Notes: a model not told the origin generated them from the sequence alone. A DNA stretch of 64,000 bases from Acidocella sp. 20-57-95 (GCA_002255575.1 NCAT01000010.1:1-64000); one strand, 5' to 3'; shown: positions 48,127-57,350, numbered from the stretch's first letter. Numbers and translations: made by a program.

Positions 48127-48678
48127 TTACTTGCCTGTGCCTGGCAGCATACGGCGTAGCACGTTATCATGCAGCACATAATGATGGACCAAGGCGGCTG
48201 CAGCGTGAATGCCGGCAAGGCCCATTATGATCCATGCATTGATATCGTGGATCTGATCCACCAACTCACCGGTCGCTTTGGAGCAAACGCCCAGCGGCGA
48301 TGGAATTAACAACCCGAACACATCAAGCGGGTGATTATCGGTCCAGCGGGTGAAAAAGCCCAATGGGATCTGACAGACGAGCAACGTAAAAAGCAGTAAG
48401 TGAAATAGCTTCACGACGCGGTCAAACCGCGTTGGTGACGCTTCCGCCGCGATTGTACCCCAGAATAATCGCCAGATGATCTGCAGGACCAGCGCAATCG
48501 CCAGTAAGAACCCGAGCGACATATGGCTAAAAATCAGAAAGTGTTTTTCGGGACGGGGAAAGTAATCCCAAAACTCAGCTGAAAGAAATTGATAAGCCAC
48601 AAGAAAGGCGATGAGCCAGTGCAGCATGATTGTACGAAGGTCGTACCTGCCAGCCGAACCTAAACGACGCGATCTCAT
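48127..48678 (-). CDS. Cytochrome b561
   Basis: 183 residues, four helices. Heme-ligand histidines fit MLHWLIAFLVAYQF (H20), FSHMSLGFLLA and the last-helix GIHAAAALVHHYVLHDNVLRRMLP, the family hallmark. It passes electrons across the inner membrane, usually from quinol or superoxide. The N-terminus RYDLRTIMLHW is typical. No partner gene (for example a catalase or YceI) is adjacent. Confidence 0.92.
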   Translation of the reverse strand: MRSRRLGSAGRYDLRTIMLHWLIAFLVAYQFLSAEFWDYFPRPEKHFLIFSHMSLGFLLAIALVLQIIWRLFWGTIAAEASPTRFDRVVKLFHLLLFTLLVCQIPLGFFTRWTDNHPLDVFGLLIPSPLGVCSKATGELVDQIHDINAWIIMGLAGIHAAAALVHHYVLHDNVLRRMLPGTGK

Positions 48679-48983
48679 TTAATTTCCAATTTGAAACAGG
48701 AACAGCGATTTTTGGGGATATATTATTGCGCTAGTACCCATTGGGAGAATGATTTGGCAAGTTAAAAGATTATGTCATGAGCGCCATATCGCTGCCAGTG
48801 CACGGCATTTGAGTGCCTGCTTTAAATTTATACTTACACCAAAAATATTGTTGGTTGAGTCCGGGATGTTTCCGGAACCTAGTATTCAGTAAGGTTTTTT
48901 GCAATTTTATTGTTACAATCGAAAAATTAAAGTGTCAGCATTGTCTCGCGCTTAGCAGAACAATATGGCTGAACTTTATTTGG
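48679..48983. other. Gap between cytochrome b561 and the L,D-transpeptidase gene
   Basis: About 300 AT-rich bases. It presumably carries the b561 promoter. A plus-strand frame starting at 48813 runs antisense through the transpeptidase gene and is not believable as protein. Nothing else is visible. Confidence 0.4.
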
Positions 48984-49475
48984 CTATGCCGCTGTGATCA
49001 TCGAGAGGCCGGCTGCGAGACATTGGCGCAAATGCGGCGGGCTAAGCGCGATGCAGCCGGCGGTGGGCTCGTAGTCTTGGGTGGCGATGTGCAAAAAAAT
49101 GGCGGAACCACGATGTTTGATCGTGGGGGCGATGTTCCAGTCCAGCACGCCGATGATGTCGTAGAGGTTATCGGTGCGATGGAGGGCTTCGTGGCTGGCG
49201 GCAAACGGCAGGGTGACTTGTTGGTTGTAGGATGGGTGCGCCGGGTCGTCGCACCAACCGTCGGCGGGATGGACGGGTTCGATAGGGACAACACAGAGGG
49301 GCGGCTTTTCACGGTCGGCGCGATAGAGGACGCGCAGGAGCCTAAGGCTGCCAGTAGGGGTGGCGCCATCACCTTCCTGCTTGAGGCGGGAAATGCCGGC
49401 GCGGCCATAAGATGCAGGGAATTTCAGGCCCGGCCCTTCGAGGAAGCCAGCTGGGTTAAGGTGGAATTCTACCAA
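48984..49475 (-). CDS. L,D-transpeptidase (YkuD) family protein
   Basis: 163 residues. The catalytic YkuD motif is HRGSAIFLHIATQDYEPTAGCIALS: histidine in FLH and catalytic cysteine in TAGCIALS. It lacks a signal peptide. YkuD enzymes cross-link or trim peptidoglycan peptides using L,D-carboxyl groups. The start follows the GTP cyclohydrolase stop by two bases, so it is translationally linked to ribA, an odd pairing. Confidence 0.85.
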   Translation of the reverse strand: MVEFHLNPAGFLEGPGLKFPASYGRAGISRLKQEGDGATPTGSLRLLRVLYRADREKPPLCVVPIEPVHPADGWCDDPAHPSYNQQVTLPFAASHEALHRTDNLYDIIGVLDWNIAPTIKHRGSAIFLHIATQDYEPTAGCIALSPPHLRQCLAAGLSMITAA

Positions 49476-49477
49476 GC

Positions 49478-50599
49478 TCAGCCTAACAAATGGCCGAAGC
49501 GCTTGGCTTTGGTTTCCAAGTAGCCATCGTTCACGCCGTTGGGCGCGATGATGTGAGGAACGCGGTCCACCACATCGATCCCGCAGGCCACCAGGGCGCT
49601 GATTTTGTTCATGTTGTTGGTGAGAAGGCGGATGCGGGGCATGTGCAGGGCTTGCAGCATAGCGGCGGCGATTTGGAAGTTGCGCCCATCAGCGTCCCAG
49701 CCGAGCGCGCGGTTAGCGTCTAAAGTATCAAGCCCACCATCTTGCAGCGTATAGGCGCGGAGTTTGTTGATAAGGCCGATTCCGCGGCCTTCTTGTGCGA
49801 GGTAGAGCACCGCGCCCGAACCTTCCTTGGCCATGCGGGCGATTGCCCCTTGTAGTTGCGGCCCGCAATCGCACCGCAGGGAGCCCAGCAGGTCGCCGGT
49901 GAAGCATTCGGAATGGATGCGCACCAGCGGGGCTTCCTCGCTGGCGGGGTCGCCAACCAGGATGGCCATATGCTCGATCCCTTGATCAGTGGCGCGGAAA
50001 GCGACCAGGCGTGCATCCGGGGCGGCATCCAGCGGCACGGCGACCTCGGCGACCTTGGTGAGGGAGGCCGCGAGCAGGCTGGGGTAGGCGAGCAGGTCGT
50101 CCGCCGGGACGGACAGCAGGTCGGCACCCGCCGCGAGCGAGGCCCAGCCGGGGCGGACCGGGGCCACAACCATGGCCGGCAGCAGGCGGGCCAGTTTGCC
50201 AAGTGTAAGGGCGGCAAGGCCGGCTTCAGGGGCGGTGGTGCGCTCAAAGTTCGGGAGAATTTGTTCGAGGGTGGGGTCTGCGGCAGCGCGGAGGGTTGCC
50301 AGGTCGATTAACGGGGTCGCGAGTTTGAGGGCGATGACCTCGTCGGAGTCTGCGATTCCATGCGGCAGGATGGCGGCAGCGCGGGAGGGGGCCAAAATTA
50401 GGCTGGCTGGCTGGGCGCTGAGCAGGTCGATAATACGCAAACCCTCGGCGCCGATGGTCTCGGCGGGCGCGACGATGAGCGGGTGGCGGGCCGCCAGTAC
50501 TACCGGCACACCACGCCGCATTTCGGCAATGGCGCGATGCACCGCCCTGGTGCGGGGCGTACCGAGGGAGGTTTCAGAGATGTTCAGCCGTTGATCCAT
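49478..50599 (-). CDS. ribA: GTP cyclohydrolase II with a degenerate N-terminal domain
   Basis: 373 residues. The C-terminal GTP cyclohydrolase II domain (about 196-373) has zinc cysteines C232, C243 and C245 (ECFTGDLLGSLRCDCG), the GTP-binding EGRGIGLINKLRAY and the end GVNDGYLETKAKRFGH. It opens GTP for riboflavin synthesis. The first about 190 residues fit the position of the DHBP synthase domain of bifunctional RibBA but lack its DDxxREnEGD acidic motif, so it should be monofunctional. Confidence 0.88.
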   Translation of the reverse strand: MDQRLNISETSLGTPRTRAVHRAIAEMRRGVPVVLAARHPLIVAPAETIGAEGLRIIDLLSAQPASLILAPSRAAAILPHGIADSDEVIALKLATPLIDLATLRAAADPTLEQILPNFERTTAPEAGLAALTLGKLARLLPAMVVAPVRPGWASLAAGADLLSVPADDLLAYPSLLAASLTKVAEVAVPLDAAPDARLVAFRATDQGIEHMAILVGDPASEEAPLVRIHSECFTGDLLGSLRCDCGPQLQGAIARMAKEGSGAVLYLAQEGRGIGLINKLRAYTLQDGGLDTLDANRALGWDADGRNFQIAAAMLQALHMPRIRLLTNNMNKISALVACGIDVVDRVPHIIAPNGVNDGYLETKAKRFGHLLG

Positions 50600-50737
50600 G
50601 ACCCTTAATTAGGCCTTGCGGGATGAATTTGCCATGCCAAGTTGCGATCACAAGAGAGACAGCGAAGGAATGGTGCCACCAAACGTTCGCCGAATCGCAA
50701 AATTAGTCTATAAGCTTGATTAAATTAAGGAGACATC

Positions 50738-51445
50738 ATGTCCAGCCCGCACCCGATCCTTGTTGTTGACGACGATATGGCTTTGCGCTCGGCCTTGGTT
50801 GAGCAATTGGTGCATGACGGCGAATTTGCCCCGACCGAAGCCGGTAATCTGGCCGAAGCGCAGGCCAAGCTGGCGGCACCGAATGCCCGCTATGACGCAA
50901 TTTTACTGGATGTGGGGCTGCCGGATGGCGATGGTAGGGATTTCTGCAAGTCGCTGCGGGCACAGGGGATAAAGGTACCCATCATCATGCTGACTGGCTC
51001 TGCTGATGAGAGCGACATTGTAAGGGGTCTGGATTCCGGCGCCAATGATTATCTGGCCAAGCCGTTCCGGGTGAATGAATTGCTGGCGCGCTTGCGGGCA
51101 CAGTTGCGCAGCTTTGAGAATAGTGATGATGCGGTTTTTACCATCGGGCCTTATGTGTTCCGTCCGGCGGTCAAACAGTTGTTGGAGCCGGTGAAAAACA
51201 AGCGGATCCGTCTTACCGACAAGGAAGCCGCGATTTTGAAGTTTCTATACCGGGCCGAGGGCAAGCCGGTGGCACGCCAGGTGCTGCTGAACGAGGTGTG
51301 GGGCTACAATGCGGCGGTGACGACCCATACGCTGGAAACCCATGTTTATCGGCTGCGCCAGAAGATAGAGCCGGACCCAGCAGTGGCCAAGTTGTTGCTT
51401 ACCGAAGGCGGCGGCTACCGGTTGGATGCGACACCGGTTTCGTAA
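50738..51445 (+). CDS. Orphan OmpR-family response regulator
   Basis: 235 residues. Receiver with D58 (LLDVGLPDGDG), D11-D12-D13 acidic patch and the lysine in LAKPFRV; winged-helix DNA-binding domain (about 135-232) with LTDKEAAILKFLYRAEGKPVARQVLLNEVWGYNAAVTTHTLETHVYRLRQKIE. AAGGAG at about 50727 supports the ATG. No histidine kinase is beside it. Target unknown. Confidence 0.93.
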   Translation: MSSPHPILVVDDDMALRSALVEQLVHDGEFAPTEAGNLAEAQAKLAAPNARYDAILLDVGLPDGDGRDFCKSLRAQGIKVPIIMLTGSADESDIVRGLDSGANDYLAKPFRVNELLARLRAQLRSFENSDDAVFTIGPYVFRPAVKQLLEPVKNKRIRLTDKEAAILKFLYRAEGKPVARQVLLNEVWGYNAAVTTHTLETHVYRLRQKIEPDPAVAKLLLTEGGGYRLDATPVS

Positions 51446-51475
51446 GTTATTTGGATCGGGTATAGCGGGGGCAAC

Positions 51476-51552
51476 GTCTCCGTAGCTCAGCAGGATAGAG
51501 CACAGGATTCCTAATCCTGGGGCCGTGGGTTCGAATCCCGCCGGGGACGCCA
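51476..51552 (+). tRNA. tRNA-Arg (anticodon CCT)
   Basis: 77-nt cloverleaf: acceptor GTCTCCG/CGGGGAC, discriminator G, encoded CCA at 51550-51552. The anticodon arm CAGGA-TTCCTAA-TCCTG gives CCT, the rare-codon AGG reader. Followed by a weak AAAACT-CTC-AGTTTT hairpin (51555-51569) that could end the transcript. The ureohydrolase/creatininase gene cluster begins just past it; tRNA genes are common insertion points, but no repeated tRNA end was found in this window. Confidence 0.97.
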
Positions 51553-51671
51553 ATAAAACTCTCAGTTTTTGGTGGTTTTGCTTTTCAGTTGGACTGCTTT
51601 TTCACGTACCGTGTGGCAACAACCGATTTGGCTGCGCGCTCCGTGTCAGCCCACCAGCAAGGCGCTGGCGC

Positions 51672-52619
51672 TCATTTTTTGTTTGCTGCGATGCGCCCAA
51701 TGAGGTTCAGCAGAATTTGTGCGGCCAGGATGGCGGTGATGCCGGATGGGTCGTAGTCCGGCGCGGTTTCGACCAGGTCGATACCGGCCACATTGCCACG
51801 CTTGGCCAATCCCGCCAGCAATTCCAGCACCTCGTAATAAGAAAAGCCGCCATGGCTGGGTGTGCCGGTACCAGGCGCGATGGAGGGGTCAAAAGCGTCT
51901 ATGTCGATGGACAGGTAATAGCGCCCTCCGGCAGGAATACGCTCCAGGACCGCCGCAACTCCCAAGGCACGGCATTGCCTGACGCTGAGAATATCTGACC
52001 CCATGGCACGCGCCGCCTCATAGCCGTCCCGCGCAGTGGAGGATACGTTGCGGATGCCAAGTTGCGTGAGGCCGGTGATATAGGGCTGCTCAGCGGCACG
52101 GCGCATCGGGTTGCCGTGGCCATGGCGGACGCCGTGGCGTTCATCGACAAAATCCAGATGCGCGTCGATTTGAATAAGATGCATCGGTGCTTGTTCGCTG
52201 AAGGCGCGGATGCAGGGTATGTTGATGGAATGGTCGCCCCCGAGCACCACGGGAACGGCACCGGCTTGGAGGATTTTACGCACGCCAACCTCGATGTTGG
52301 CGTGGCTTTGGTCGGTGTTGGTGTGGATGATATCAGCATCGCCAACATCCACGATCCGACAGTCGGCGAGGTAGGTTACATCGTCCTCATGGTCGTAAGC
52401 GCCGGCATGGCCGAAAGCGAAGAGCGTTGACGCTTCGCGGATGGCGCGGGGCCCAAACCGTGTACCGGCGCGCCATTGCGTGCCGCCATCAAACGGTGCG
52501 CCGAGAATGGCGAAGTCTGCATGCAGGTTATCCCAATCCAGCTGGATAGGATATTTTCCGAAGCTGCAAATACCGACGAAGGGCAGATCGAGTCTGCCGG
52601 TTTCATAGCTATGCGCCAT
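51672..52619 (-). CDS. Ureohydrolase (arginase/agmatinase family), subunit A of an adjacent pair
   Basis: 315 residues from the ATG at 52619 (the longer frame to 52658 reads into the neighbour). The di-manganese ligand set is complete: H130 (LGGDHSIN), D152, H154, D156 (IDAHLDF), D239 and D241 (SIDIDAFDP). A GHGNPMRRA loop and GTGTPSHGG motif resemble agmatinase-type enzymes. Such enzymes release urea from a guanidino substrate. It lies one base after the stop of a second ureohydrolase, at the end of the eight-gene operon. Substrate unknown: agmatine, guanidinobutyrate, creatine or guanidine are all conceivable. Confidence 0.82.
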   Translation of the reverse strand: MAHSYETGRLDLPFVGICSFGKYPIQLDWDNLHADFAILGAPFDGGTQWRAGTRFGPRAIREASTLFAFGHAGAYDHEDDVTYLADCRIVDVGDADIIHTNTDQSHANIEVGVRKILQAGAVPVVLGGDHSINIPCIRAFSEQAPMHLIQIDAHLDFVDERHGVRHGHGNPMRRAAEQPYITGLTQLGIRNVSSTARDGYEAARAMGSDILSVRQCRALGVAAVLERIPAGGRYYLSIDIDAFDPSIAPGTGTPSHGGFSYYEVLELLAGLAKRGNVAGIDLVETAPDYDPSGITAILAAQILLNLIGRIAANKK

Positions 52620-52620
52620 G

Positions 52621-53550
52621 TTATTTGGCCTTCGCGGTGATAGTGCATAGCAATTCAAACATCATGGTCGCGCCGGCTAAAGCCGTGAGGCCGGAGGGGT
52701 CGAATGGTGGGGAGACTTCCACGACATCCGCACCAATAATGTTCAGGCCGCGTAATTTGCGCACCATGGTTTGGGCTTCGCGGGCGGTGAAGCCGCCAAT
52801 TTCTGGCGTGCCGGTGCCAACCGCAATGGAGGGGTCGAGGCTGTCAATATCAAACGAGATATAGGTTGGGTGCGTACCGATGATCTCCCGAACCTCCGAG
52901 ATTACGTCAGCCGGGCTGCGTGTGCAAAATTCTTCCATGGTGATGATACGAAAGCCGGTGGCCCGGGCGAAGTCGAGGTCAGATTCATGGTAGTAGGAGC
53001 CACGAATACCAATTTGAACGGCGCGTTTAGGGTCGAGCAAATTTTCCTCTACCGCGCGACGAAAAGGCGAACCATGCGTATAGGGATTGTCGCCGAAATA
53101 TTTATCGTTGGTGTCTGAATGGGCATCAAAATGAATGAGCCCAACCGGATGGCTGGCGATACCACGCAGAATGGGCAGCGTGATCAGGTGATCGCCACCG
53201 GCGGTGATCGGCACGGCGCCAGCGGCTGCAATGGGCTTGAAAAAGGCTTCGATTTTGGCGAGTGCGTCGAGCAGATTGATCGGGTTGATCGGCGCGTCTC
53301 CAAGGTCAGCGACCCGTAATGAATCATAGGGTGAAACGCCGTTCGCATTGATGCGGCGCATCAGGCTGGATTGGTTGCGGATTTCACGCGGACCATGGCG
53401 CGTGCCAGCGCGGTTGGTGGTGCCGCCATCAAACGGTACCCCAACGAGGGCAACATCAACCAATGTTGGATCGTTCAGGAACGGCAGGCGGAAGAAGCTG
53501 GGCACACCCGCGAAGCGTGGCACCAAGGCAGCATCAAGTGGTTCGTACAT
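52621..53550 (-). CDS. Ureohydrolase (arginase/agmatinase family), subunit B of an adjacent pair
   Basis: 309 residues. Metal ligands complete: H121 (AGGDHLITLP), D142, H144, D146 (FDAHSDTND), D234 and D236 (SFDIDSLDP). The signature FGDNPYTHGSPFRRAVEE and GTGTPEIGGFT point to the guanidinobutyrase/agmatinase branch. Its ATG overlaps the creatininase stop (TAATG), and one base separates it from the next ureohydrolase. The two neighbouring paralogs differ clearly, so they could be two enzymes or one heteromer. Confidence 0.84.
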   Translation of the reverse strand: MYEPLDAALVPRFAGVPSFFRLPFLNDPTLVDVALVGVPFDGGTTNRAGTRHGPREIRNQSSLMRRINANGVSPYDSLRVADLGDAPINPINLLDALAKIEAFFKPIAAAGAVPITAGGDHLITLPILRGIASHPVGLIHFDAHSDTNDKYFGDNPYTHGSPFRRAVEENLLDPKRAVQIGIRGSYYHESDLDFARATGFRIITMEEFCTRSPADVISEVREIIGTHPTYISFDIDSLDPSIAVGTGTPEIGGFTAREAQTMVRKLRGLNIIGADVVEVSPPFDPSGLTALAGATMMFELLCTITAKAK

Positions 53551-54323
53551 TAGACACCGAATTCCTTTTTGACCGCCTGGGTGATGAGAGAGACGTGGTC
53601 ATCCATCAACCATTGGCCGATTTCCGCACGCGATCCGCGGGCATCAGCCAGCACGCCGCTTAAGCGCAAATAGCCTGGCGGTGCCGGGTGAATGTCGTAT
53701 GGCGGGAAGGAAGCCCGGCCTTCTTGGGGAATTTTAGTTTCGTCCACTAAATCTGGCCGCAGCAGCAGCATGAGCGAGGTTTCGATGAGGCTGGCATGCT
53801 CAAGCTCAGTGCCTGGGAAGCCGTCGGGGAAGATTTTGTCGAGCGTTTCACGATGTACGAAATCCCAATATTCCAGCTTCATGGCGGTGGTATCGGTAAT
53901 GCCGTCACGGCGGAGTTCACGCAGGCCAAGGTCAAGCCCCTCGACGACCGGCCAGGAGTTCTCAAAATGTCCAACAATGAGCACGAAACGGCGCGCTCCA
54001 TGGGCACCCATGTCACGAATGATATCACGCAAGACCAAGCTGAGTGTGTTGGCATCAAGGCTGGTGGTGCCCGGGAAGCTTTGGCCACCGCCGGAACGTG
54101 GCATCGATTTGTAGCCGTACTGGATGGTGGGGGCGACCAAGCCGCCAACTTGGCGTGCCACCCGCTCGCATACGGCGGTGGGGAGAATCACATCCACATT
54201 CAATGGCAGATGCGGCCCGTGCTGCTCAGTCGCGCCAACGGGGATAAAAATAATGGCGCCGTTTGCAATCTTCTCTTGCCACTCTGGCCATGAAAGTTCT
54301 GCCATATAGATACTGTCGACCAT
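53550..54323 (-). CDS. Creatininase (creatinine amidohydrolase) family enzyme
   Basis: 257 residues, close to Pseudomonas putida creatininase by eye. Ligands of the two metals are present: E33 and H35 (GATEQHGPH), D44 (NVD), H119 and E121 (GHFENS). The active-site tryptophan (W153, YWDFV) and histidine (H176, ELEHAS) are also there, as is the YGYKSMPRSGGG...FPGTTSLD loop. Creatininase opens cyclic creatinine to creatine. The ATG has AAGGAG upstream. It sits between two dehydrogenases and two ureohydrolases, so ring-opening followed by urea removal is plausible. A different lactam substrate is possible. Confidence 0.85.
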   Translation of the reverse strand: MVDSIYMAELSWPEWQEKIANGAIIFIPVGATEQHGPHLPLNVDVILPTAVCERVARQVGGLVAPTIQYGYKSMPRSGGGQSFPGTTSLDANTLSLVLRDIIRDMGAHGARRFVLIVGHFENSWPVVEGLDLGLRELRRDGITDTTAMKLEYWDFVHRETLDKIFPDGFPGTELEHASLIETSLMLLLRPDLVDETKIPQEGRASFPPYDIHPAPPGYLRLSGVLADARGSRAEIGQWLMDDHVSLITQAVKKEFGV

Positions 54324-54332
54324 ATTTACTCC

Positions 54333-55028
54333 TTAGTGCATCGCGGCGCCGCCATCGACGCTGATACATTGGCCTGTGATGAAACTTGCTGCCGGGCTAC
54401 AAAGGAAGAGGATTGCCGCCGCGACTTCTTCTGGTTTTCCGATACGACCAAGCGGATTTGATTTTTCGGTTTTCTGGAGGCTTTCACTCATACTGTCGAA
54501 ATTTAGCAACGGTGTATCAATGGGGCCGGGTGCCACGGCGTTAACCAGAATATCGGGGCCAAGTTCACGCGCCCAGGAGCGCGTGAGGCTGAGAATAGCC
54601 CCCTTGGTGGCGCAATAGCCTGACGCATTGGCGCGGCCGAGATAGCCGAGCTCGGAGGCGATATTCACGATGCGGCCGGGCTTGGCCAGATATGGTAAGG
54701 CGGCGCTGGTGACCAGCATCGGACCGCGCAAATTGATGGCAAACATCTTATCGAGCGCGGCGATATCGAGGTTTGATAATGGTGCATCGTATTCTACGCC
54801 TGCAACATTGATGATACAGTCGAACCTGCTGAGCCGTGCGGCGGCTTCGTTGACGGCAGATTTAATGCTGTTGGGATCAGCAATGTCGGTTTTAATATGC
54901 GCGATGCCGTCTGGCGGTGTGGCAATATCAAGCCCGATGATGCTGGCGCCAGCGCCGATGAAGGCACGCGCAGTGGCCAGGCCAATGCCACTGGCAGCGC
55001 CGGTGATGAGCACGCGCAGCCCTACCAT
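54333..55028 (-). CDS. Short-chain dehydrogenase/reductase 2 of the operon
   Basis: 231 residues. Classic [18 protein letters not shown] (cofactor loop), INVAGVEY, catalytic Ser and Y-x-x-x-K in [24 protein letters not shown], and the C-terminal [16 protein letters not shown]. The aspartate in GLDIAT after the second strand suggests NAD(H). It overlaps the previous SDR by seven bases. Substrate unknown. Confidence 0.85.
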   Translation of the reverse strand: MVGLRVLITGAASGIGLATARAFIGAGASIIGLDIATPPDGIAHIKTDIADPNSIKSAVNEAAARLSRFDCIINVAGVEYDAPLSNLDIAALDKMFAINLRGPMLVTSAALPYLAKPGRIVNIASELGYLGRANASGYCATKGAILSLTRSWARELGPDILVNAVAPGPIDTPLLNFDSMSESLQKTEKSNPLGRIGKPEEVAAAILFLCSPAASFITGQCISVDGGAAMH

Positions 55029-55771
55029 GGCATTTCCCCACGATCCGCCCCGATGGTTTGGCCGGTAATATTCGCCGCATAGGGCGAGGCGAGAAACATA
55101 TAAACACCAGCCATATCCTCGGGTTCCATAAAGCCCGGGAGTGCTTGGCCTTGCAGGATGTCGTTCAGCAGTATGTCCTCAGTGATGTTGCCGCGTGCCG
55201 CCATGGCGCTCAGCGAGCGTAGCGAGGCAGCCGTTTTTACCCAGCCGGGTGCTACTGCATTTACGTTAATGCCACGCGGCCCCAGCTCTTTCGCCCAGCT
55301 TTTTGTCAGGCCAATAATGGCATGTTTTGACGCCACATAGGCACTAAACAGGGGTTCACCGACCCGGCCCCACACCGAACTGGTGCTGATAATCCGAGCG
55401 CCGGAACGCATTTTTGGTAGCGCAGCGCGCGTGACGAGATAGGTGCCGGTGATATTGATATCGATAATCCGGCGGAACAAAGATGCGGCTTCAGGGCTCG
55501 TATCATCAAGTGGTGTTAAATGTTCTAGTCCGGCATTATTGATCAGCACATCAATGTTGGACAGACAATCAAATGCCGCCATGATGTCGGGCTCAAGCGT
55601 AATATCGACGACCTTGCCAACGGCGCTTAGACGATAAGCGGATTCGATAACCTCAGGGTCATCCGCCAGCAACAACAAATGAGCGCCAGCTTTAGCGAAG
55701 CCTTTGGCGATACCGAAACCAATCCCGCGGCTAGCACCGGTAATCACCACAGTCTGGCCTTCGAAATTCAT
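55022..55771 (-). CDS. Short-chain dehydrogenase/reductase 1 of the operon
   Basis: 249 residues. [15 protein letters not shown], the NNAG motif ([10 protein letters not shown]), catalytic serine in STSSVWG and YVASK, with PGWVKT following. The C-terminus ends [15 protein letters not shown]. Cofactor and substrate are unknown; together with the second SDR it implies that the imported compound carries or acquires hydroxyl or carbonyl groups. Its start overlaps the ABC ATPase stop (ATGA). Confidence 0.85.
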   Translation of the reverse strand: MNFEGQTVVITGASRGIGFGIAKGFAKAGAHLLLLADDPEVIESAYRLSAVGKVVDITLEPDIMAAFDCLSNIDVLINNAGLEHLTPLDDTSPEAASLFRRIIDINITGTYLVTRAALPKMRSGARIISTSSVWGRVGEPLFSAYVASKHAIIGLTKSWAKELGPRGINVNAVAPGWVKTAASLRSLSAMAARGNITEDILLNDILQGQALPGFMEPEDMAGVYMFLASPYAANITGQTIGADRGEMPW

Positions 55772-56547
55772 GCCGCAGCCGTGTGGGCATTGCGCAGCAT
55801 ATGAAGAATTTTTGTGCGCAGATTGAAAAATGCCTGCCCGTCGCGGGTGGTCAGGTCGCGTACCGCACCGAGGATGGACGTAACATCGATATCGGCCCTG
55901 ATGGTGGCAGGACGGGGTGAAAATACGATGACGCGGTCGGCCAGAAAAATTGCCTCTTCAACGTCGTGCGTAACAAAAATGATGGTTTTGGTGTCTTCGG
56001 TCTGGATACGGCGTAGCTCAACTTGCAGTTCTTCGCGGAGCTGGGCATCAAGCGCGCCAAACGGCTCATCCATGAGGAGAATTTCAGAGCCAGCCGCCAA
56101 AGTACGGGCGATCGCGACACGCTGGCGCATACCGCCTGATATACGATTGGGGTAGGCTGCGCCAAAATCCTGCAACCCAACAAGTTTTAGATAATGCAGA
56201 GCGCGCGCGCGCTTTTCTGAGGGTAATAGATCAGTGCGGTACTTCATGCCGAACAGCACATTTTGTTCAACTGTTAACCACGGAAATGAGGAATAGGACT
56301 GAAACACCATGCCGCGCCGCCGGTCTGGCCCCCCAACCGGCGCGCCTTCCAGGAGGATGCTACCATCGGTGGGCGTATCCAGTCCGCCGACCATCCGCAT
56401 CAGGGTTGTTTTGCCACAACCTGAGGGACCAAGAAACGCCACAAATTGGCCGCGCGGGATTTCAAGGTTAAATGGTGTCTCAACCACATGCAGCGTGCCG
56501 AAATTTTTTGTGACAGCGACGAAGCTTAGGTAAGGCACAGGCAACAT
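55768..56547 (-). CDS. ABC transporter ATP-binding protein (NitT/TauT type)
   Basis: 259 residues. Walker A GPSGCGKTTLMRM, Q-loop QSYSSFPW, signature ISGGMRQRVAIART, Walker B LLMDEPFGALD, H-loop VTHDVEEAIFLADR. The closest relatives by style are SsuB/TauB/NrtD ATPases, which power uptake of sulfonates, nitrate or other small organics. Overlaps the permease stop (TAATG) and precedes the SDR genes. Confidence 0.92.
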   Translation of the reverse strand: MLPVPYLSFVAVTKNFGTLHVVETPFNLEIPRGQFVAFLGPSGCGKTTLMRMVGGLDTPTDGSILLEGAPVGGPDRRRGMVFQSYSSFPWLTVEQNVLFGMKYRTDLLPSEKRARALHYLKLVGLQDFGAAYPNRISGGMRQRVAIARTLAAGSEILLMDEPFGALDAQLREELQVELRRIQTEDTKTIIFVTHDVEEAIFLADRVIVFSPRPATIRADIDVTSILGAVRDLTTRDGQAFFNLRTKILHMLRNAHTAAA

Positions 56548-57350
56548 TATAAATACCGGAACATCATGCGGTGAGCCAGGCGGAACGCTTGGTCACTGAC
56601 AAGGCCGATGATGCCAATGACAAACACGCCAGCCATGACTTGTGAGGTTTCCATATATCGGCGTGCCGTCCAGATCACGAAGCCGAGCCCATTATCAGCT
56701 GCGACAATTTCGGCGATAATCAGATATGTCCAGCACCAGCCGAGCGTGATACGCAGATTATCCACCAAGGATGGCAACATTGAGCGCAAGGCAACACTGG
56801 TGAGTGCGGCGCGTGGCTTTGCCCCCAGGGTGTAGGCAATTTCAAAATATTCTTGTGGCACACGCTTCATATCCTCAGCGACCAGCAGCACAAGCTGAAA
56901 GAATGTACCCAACCAAAGCAGAAAGATTTTAGTCTCCTCGCCAATACCGAACCAGATGATGGACAGCGGCACTAACGCCGGAACCGGCAAATAACGGATA
57001 AAATCAATCAATGGCTCTAGCGAAGACCCCACGATCCGATAGCTACTCATCATAATGCCAATGGGAATTGCCATGACGGCGGAGAGCAAAAACGCACCCC
57101 AAACACGGGCGATGGAAATACCGGCGTCAGTCAGTAACCCGTTTTGAGTCACCATAATCCAGAGTGCTTCAACCACATCAAGCGGTGAAGGAAGAAACAC
57201 CGGGTTGGTCCAGCCAAACGCCGGGGCGGCCGACCAGATGGCAAGCGCCAAAAGGGCGGTACCGCACCCGGCGGCTAGCCTTACGTTACGCGAAAGCGCT
57301 CCACGAAAGACAAACAGCCGGGCCAGAGGTGCAACGCTCTGGCCCATCAT
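56547..57350 (-). CDS. ABC transporter permease (NitT/TauT type)
   Basis: 267 residues with six helices and a central EAA-like loop (VPQEYFEIAYTLGAKPRAALTSVALRSMLPSL) that docks the ATPase. PVPALVPLSIIWFGIGEETKI is the SsuC/TauC signature. ATG at 57350 overlaps the binding-protein stop; a second ATG follows immediately. One copy forms a homodimer in this family. Confidence 0.92.
   Translation of the reverse strand: MMGQSVAPLARLFVFRGALSRNVRLAAGCGTALLALAIWSAAPAFGWTNPVFLPSPLDVVEALWIMVTQNGLLTDAGISIARVWGAFLLSAVMAIPIGIMMSSYRIVGSSLEPLIDFIRYLPVPALVPLSIIWFGIGEETKIFLLWLGTFFQLVLLVAEDMKRVPQEYFEIAYTLGAKPRAALTSVALRSMLPSLVDNLRITLGWCWTYLIIAEIVAADNGLGFVIWTARRYMETSQVMAGVFVIGIIGLVSDQAFRLAHRMMFRYL

Noticed and set aside
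48813..49523. 236-codon plus-strand ORF
   Set aside because: It is antisense to the L,D-transpeptidase, whose catalytic motif is clear.
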